In this document: in pieces, positions 31,615 through 32,555 of the stretch
How positions within the stretch are numbered: the first letter of the stretch is position 1
Layout of the letters: every line of letters begins with the position of its first letter
Assembly: GCA_934281565.1 (NCBI GenBank)
Contig: CAKQXI010000010.1
Location: 1 to 32,555 of the forward strand
Length of the DNA: 32,555 nucleotides
Source of the DNA: an uncultured Prevotella sp.
GTDB taxonomy: Bacteria; Bacteroidota; Bacteroidia; Bacteroidales; Bacteroidaceae
Direction: 5' to 3'
Made by a program: the position numbers and the translations under genes
The notes under the pieces: generated by a model
What the model was told of the DNA's origin: nothing
Databases searched by the model: none
What the model saw: only the letters and a program-made list of their open reading frames with translations

Positions 31615-32555
31615 TTCTTATTATATTCTTCTATTGCATTCTGTAATATCAAAAGTGCCCTCTGCAAATCTTTCTTGCACAACACATACGCCAATCGCAC
31701 TTGATTTCTTCCCAACTCCGGATTAGTATAGAAGCCAGCTGCCGGAGCCATCATGATGGTCTCACCGATGCAGTCCATCTCCTTGCCACTGAAAACGGTC
31801 TTTGTAGGCGTCAGCTCATCCTTATACACAAACTCGCTCAGGCACCAAGCACAGAACTTCTCGGTGTCATCCACCGGCAGTTTCGCCACCGTATAGAACG
31901 CACCCATCGGGATTGGCGTGTAGCAACCGTCAATACGGTTCACACCATCTATCAGGCACTTTCTGCGTTCGGTATATTCCTCGTACACCTCGCGACTGTA
32001 CGCCTCCGTGCCCTCGATGCTCGCCTCTGCCACAATCTGACCGATCAGTGGTGGCGACAGACGCGCCTGACAGAACTTCATCACAGTCTTGCGCACAGCA
32101 TCGTTCTTTGTGATGAGCGCACCTATGCGGATGCCGCACTCCGAGTAACGCTTGCTGACCGAATCAATCAGCACCACGTTCTGCTCGATGCCCTCCAGGT
32201 GCATTGCAGAGATGTATGGCGAACCGGTATAGATGAACTCGCGATACACCTCGTCGGAGAAGAAGTACAGGTTGTACTTCTTCACCAGGTCGCGAATCTG
32301 GTTCATCTCCTTCTGCGTGTAGAGGTAGCCGGTCGGATTATTCGGATTGCAAATCAAAATCGCCTTCGTGCGCTCATTGATCAGCTCCTCAAATTTTTCC
32401 ACCTTCGGCAGACAGAAACCCTCCTCGATGGTGGTCGTAACCGTACGGATTACCGCACCAGCCGAAATGGCGAACGACATATAATTGGCATAAGCAGGCT
32501 CCGGCACGATAATCTCGTCACCAGGGTTCAGACAGCTCATGAAGGCGAACAGTAC
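31611..32555 (-). CDS. PLP-dependent aminotransferase class I/II, 5' end outside the window
   Basis: An open frame of about 314 codons from the right edge; the N-terminus lies beyond the window, and the frame begins VLFAFMSCLNPGDEI. Motifs: EPAYANYMSF, ILICNPNNPTGYLYT with the PLP-binding Asn, FFSDEVYREF with the Asp-Tyr pair, and SVSKRYSECGIRIG with the PLP lysine and the substrate Arg. This is the aspartate/aromatic aminotransferase class. It is in the same transcript as rfbD. Either it makes an amino-acid precursor or a keto-sugar amine, or it is a housekeeping gene next to the locus; I cannot decide. Confidence 0.83.
   Translation of the reverse strand, partial: VLFAFMSCLNPGDEIIVPEPAYANYMSFAISAGAVIRTVTTTIEEGFCLPKVEKFEELINERTKAILICNPNNPTGYLYTQKEMNQIRDLVKKYNLYFFSDEVYREFIYTGSPYISAMHLEGIEQNVVLIDSVSKRYSECGIRIGALITKNDAVRKTVMKFCQARLSPPLIGQIVAEASIEGTEAYSREVYEEYTERRKCLIDGVNRIDGCYTPIPMGAFYTVAKLPVDDTEKFCAWCLSEFVYKDELTPTKTVFSGKEMDCIGETIMMAPAAGFYTNPELGRNQVRLAYVLCKKDLQRALLILQNAIEEYNKK

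Noticed and set aside
1..32555. CRISPR arrays, tRNA or rRNA genes, integrase or attachment sites
   Set aside because: No regularly spaced repeats, no tRNA-like cloverleaf and no integrase or recombinase coding frame were found on either strand by reading.

Overview
The window reads as Bacteroidales chromosome (Bacteroides/Phocaeicola or Prevotella/Segatella type). The evidence is an IS66 and an IS982 element of Bacteroidetes flavour, promoters matching the Bacteroidetes pattern (TTG-N19-TATCTTTA) rather than sigma70 boxes, weak Shine-Dalgarno sequences, and a large capsule/O-antigen operon typical of this order. Assignment to genus is inference.

Left part (1-2935): the end of a peptidoglycan amidase gene, cut by a complete 2.6 kb IS66 element (tnpA, tnpB, tnpC). 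The 20-bp terminal repeats sit at 336-355 and 2916-2935. The element supplies the last base and the stop codon of the amidase on one side and the last residues of an unrelated minus-strand gene on the other. No 8-bp target duplication is visible, so the element marks a rearrangement junction rather than a simple insertion.

Middle part (2907-8163, all minus strand): a compact, apparently decayed anti-phage module of the CBASS type. In transcription order it holds an unrecognised 264-aa protein, a zinc-ribbon/DUF4145-like protein (broken by a 1-base frameshift), a SLATT-type two-transmembrane effector (broken by an in-frame TAA), a CD-NTase of the SMODS family (intact), an unrecognised 134-aa protein, and an unrecognised ~196-aa protein (frameshifted and cut by IS66). 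A 1034-bp IS982 element with a perfect 7-bp duplication (ATACTAT) separates the last two; removing it restores a normal operon spacing. The three unrecognised genes linked to the nucleotidyltransferase and its effector are the best candidates for something undescribed.

Right part (8282-32555, minus strand): a capsule/O-antigen operon transcribed towards the defence region. Promoter-proximal genes lie at the right edge: an aminotransferase (partial), rfbD, a WbuC-like cupin and rfbC, then decoration genes (SGNH hydrolase, hexapeptide acyltransferase, CDP-glycerol-type glycerophosphotransferase, two OafA-type acyltransferases). Next come the flippase Wzx, a frameshifted GT2, the polymerase Wzy, a WbsX-like protein, a FemAB/GNAT-like protein, a ChbG-like deacetylase, a GT2 and a membrane-anchored EEP phosphatase. 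After a pocket of broken genes (M15 peptidase and four-helix-bundle protein, head to head) comes the initiation block: PglC-like phosphoglycosyltransferase, ATP-grasp ligase, PglD-like acetyltransferase, GT4, a nucleotidyltransferase-fold protein, a DegT aminotransferase, two tiny coupled ORFs and UDP-glucose dehydrogenase (ugd). Together they suggest a Wzx/Wzy-assembled polysaccharide with an acylated amino sugar, dTDP-rhamnose or a relative, a uronic acid, and acetyl and probably glycerol-phosphate decorations. Glycan composition is inference; rfbA, rfbB and a 4,6-dehydratase for the amino sugar are not in the window.
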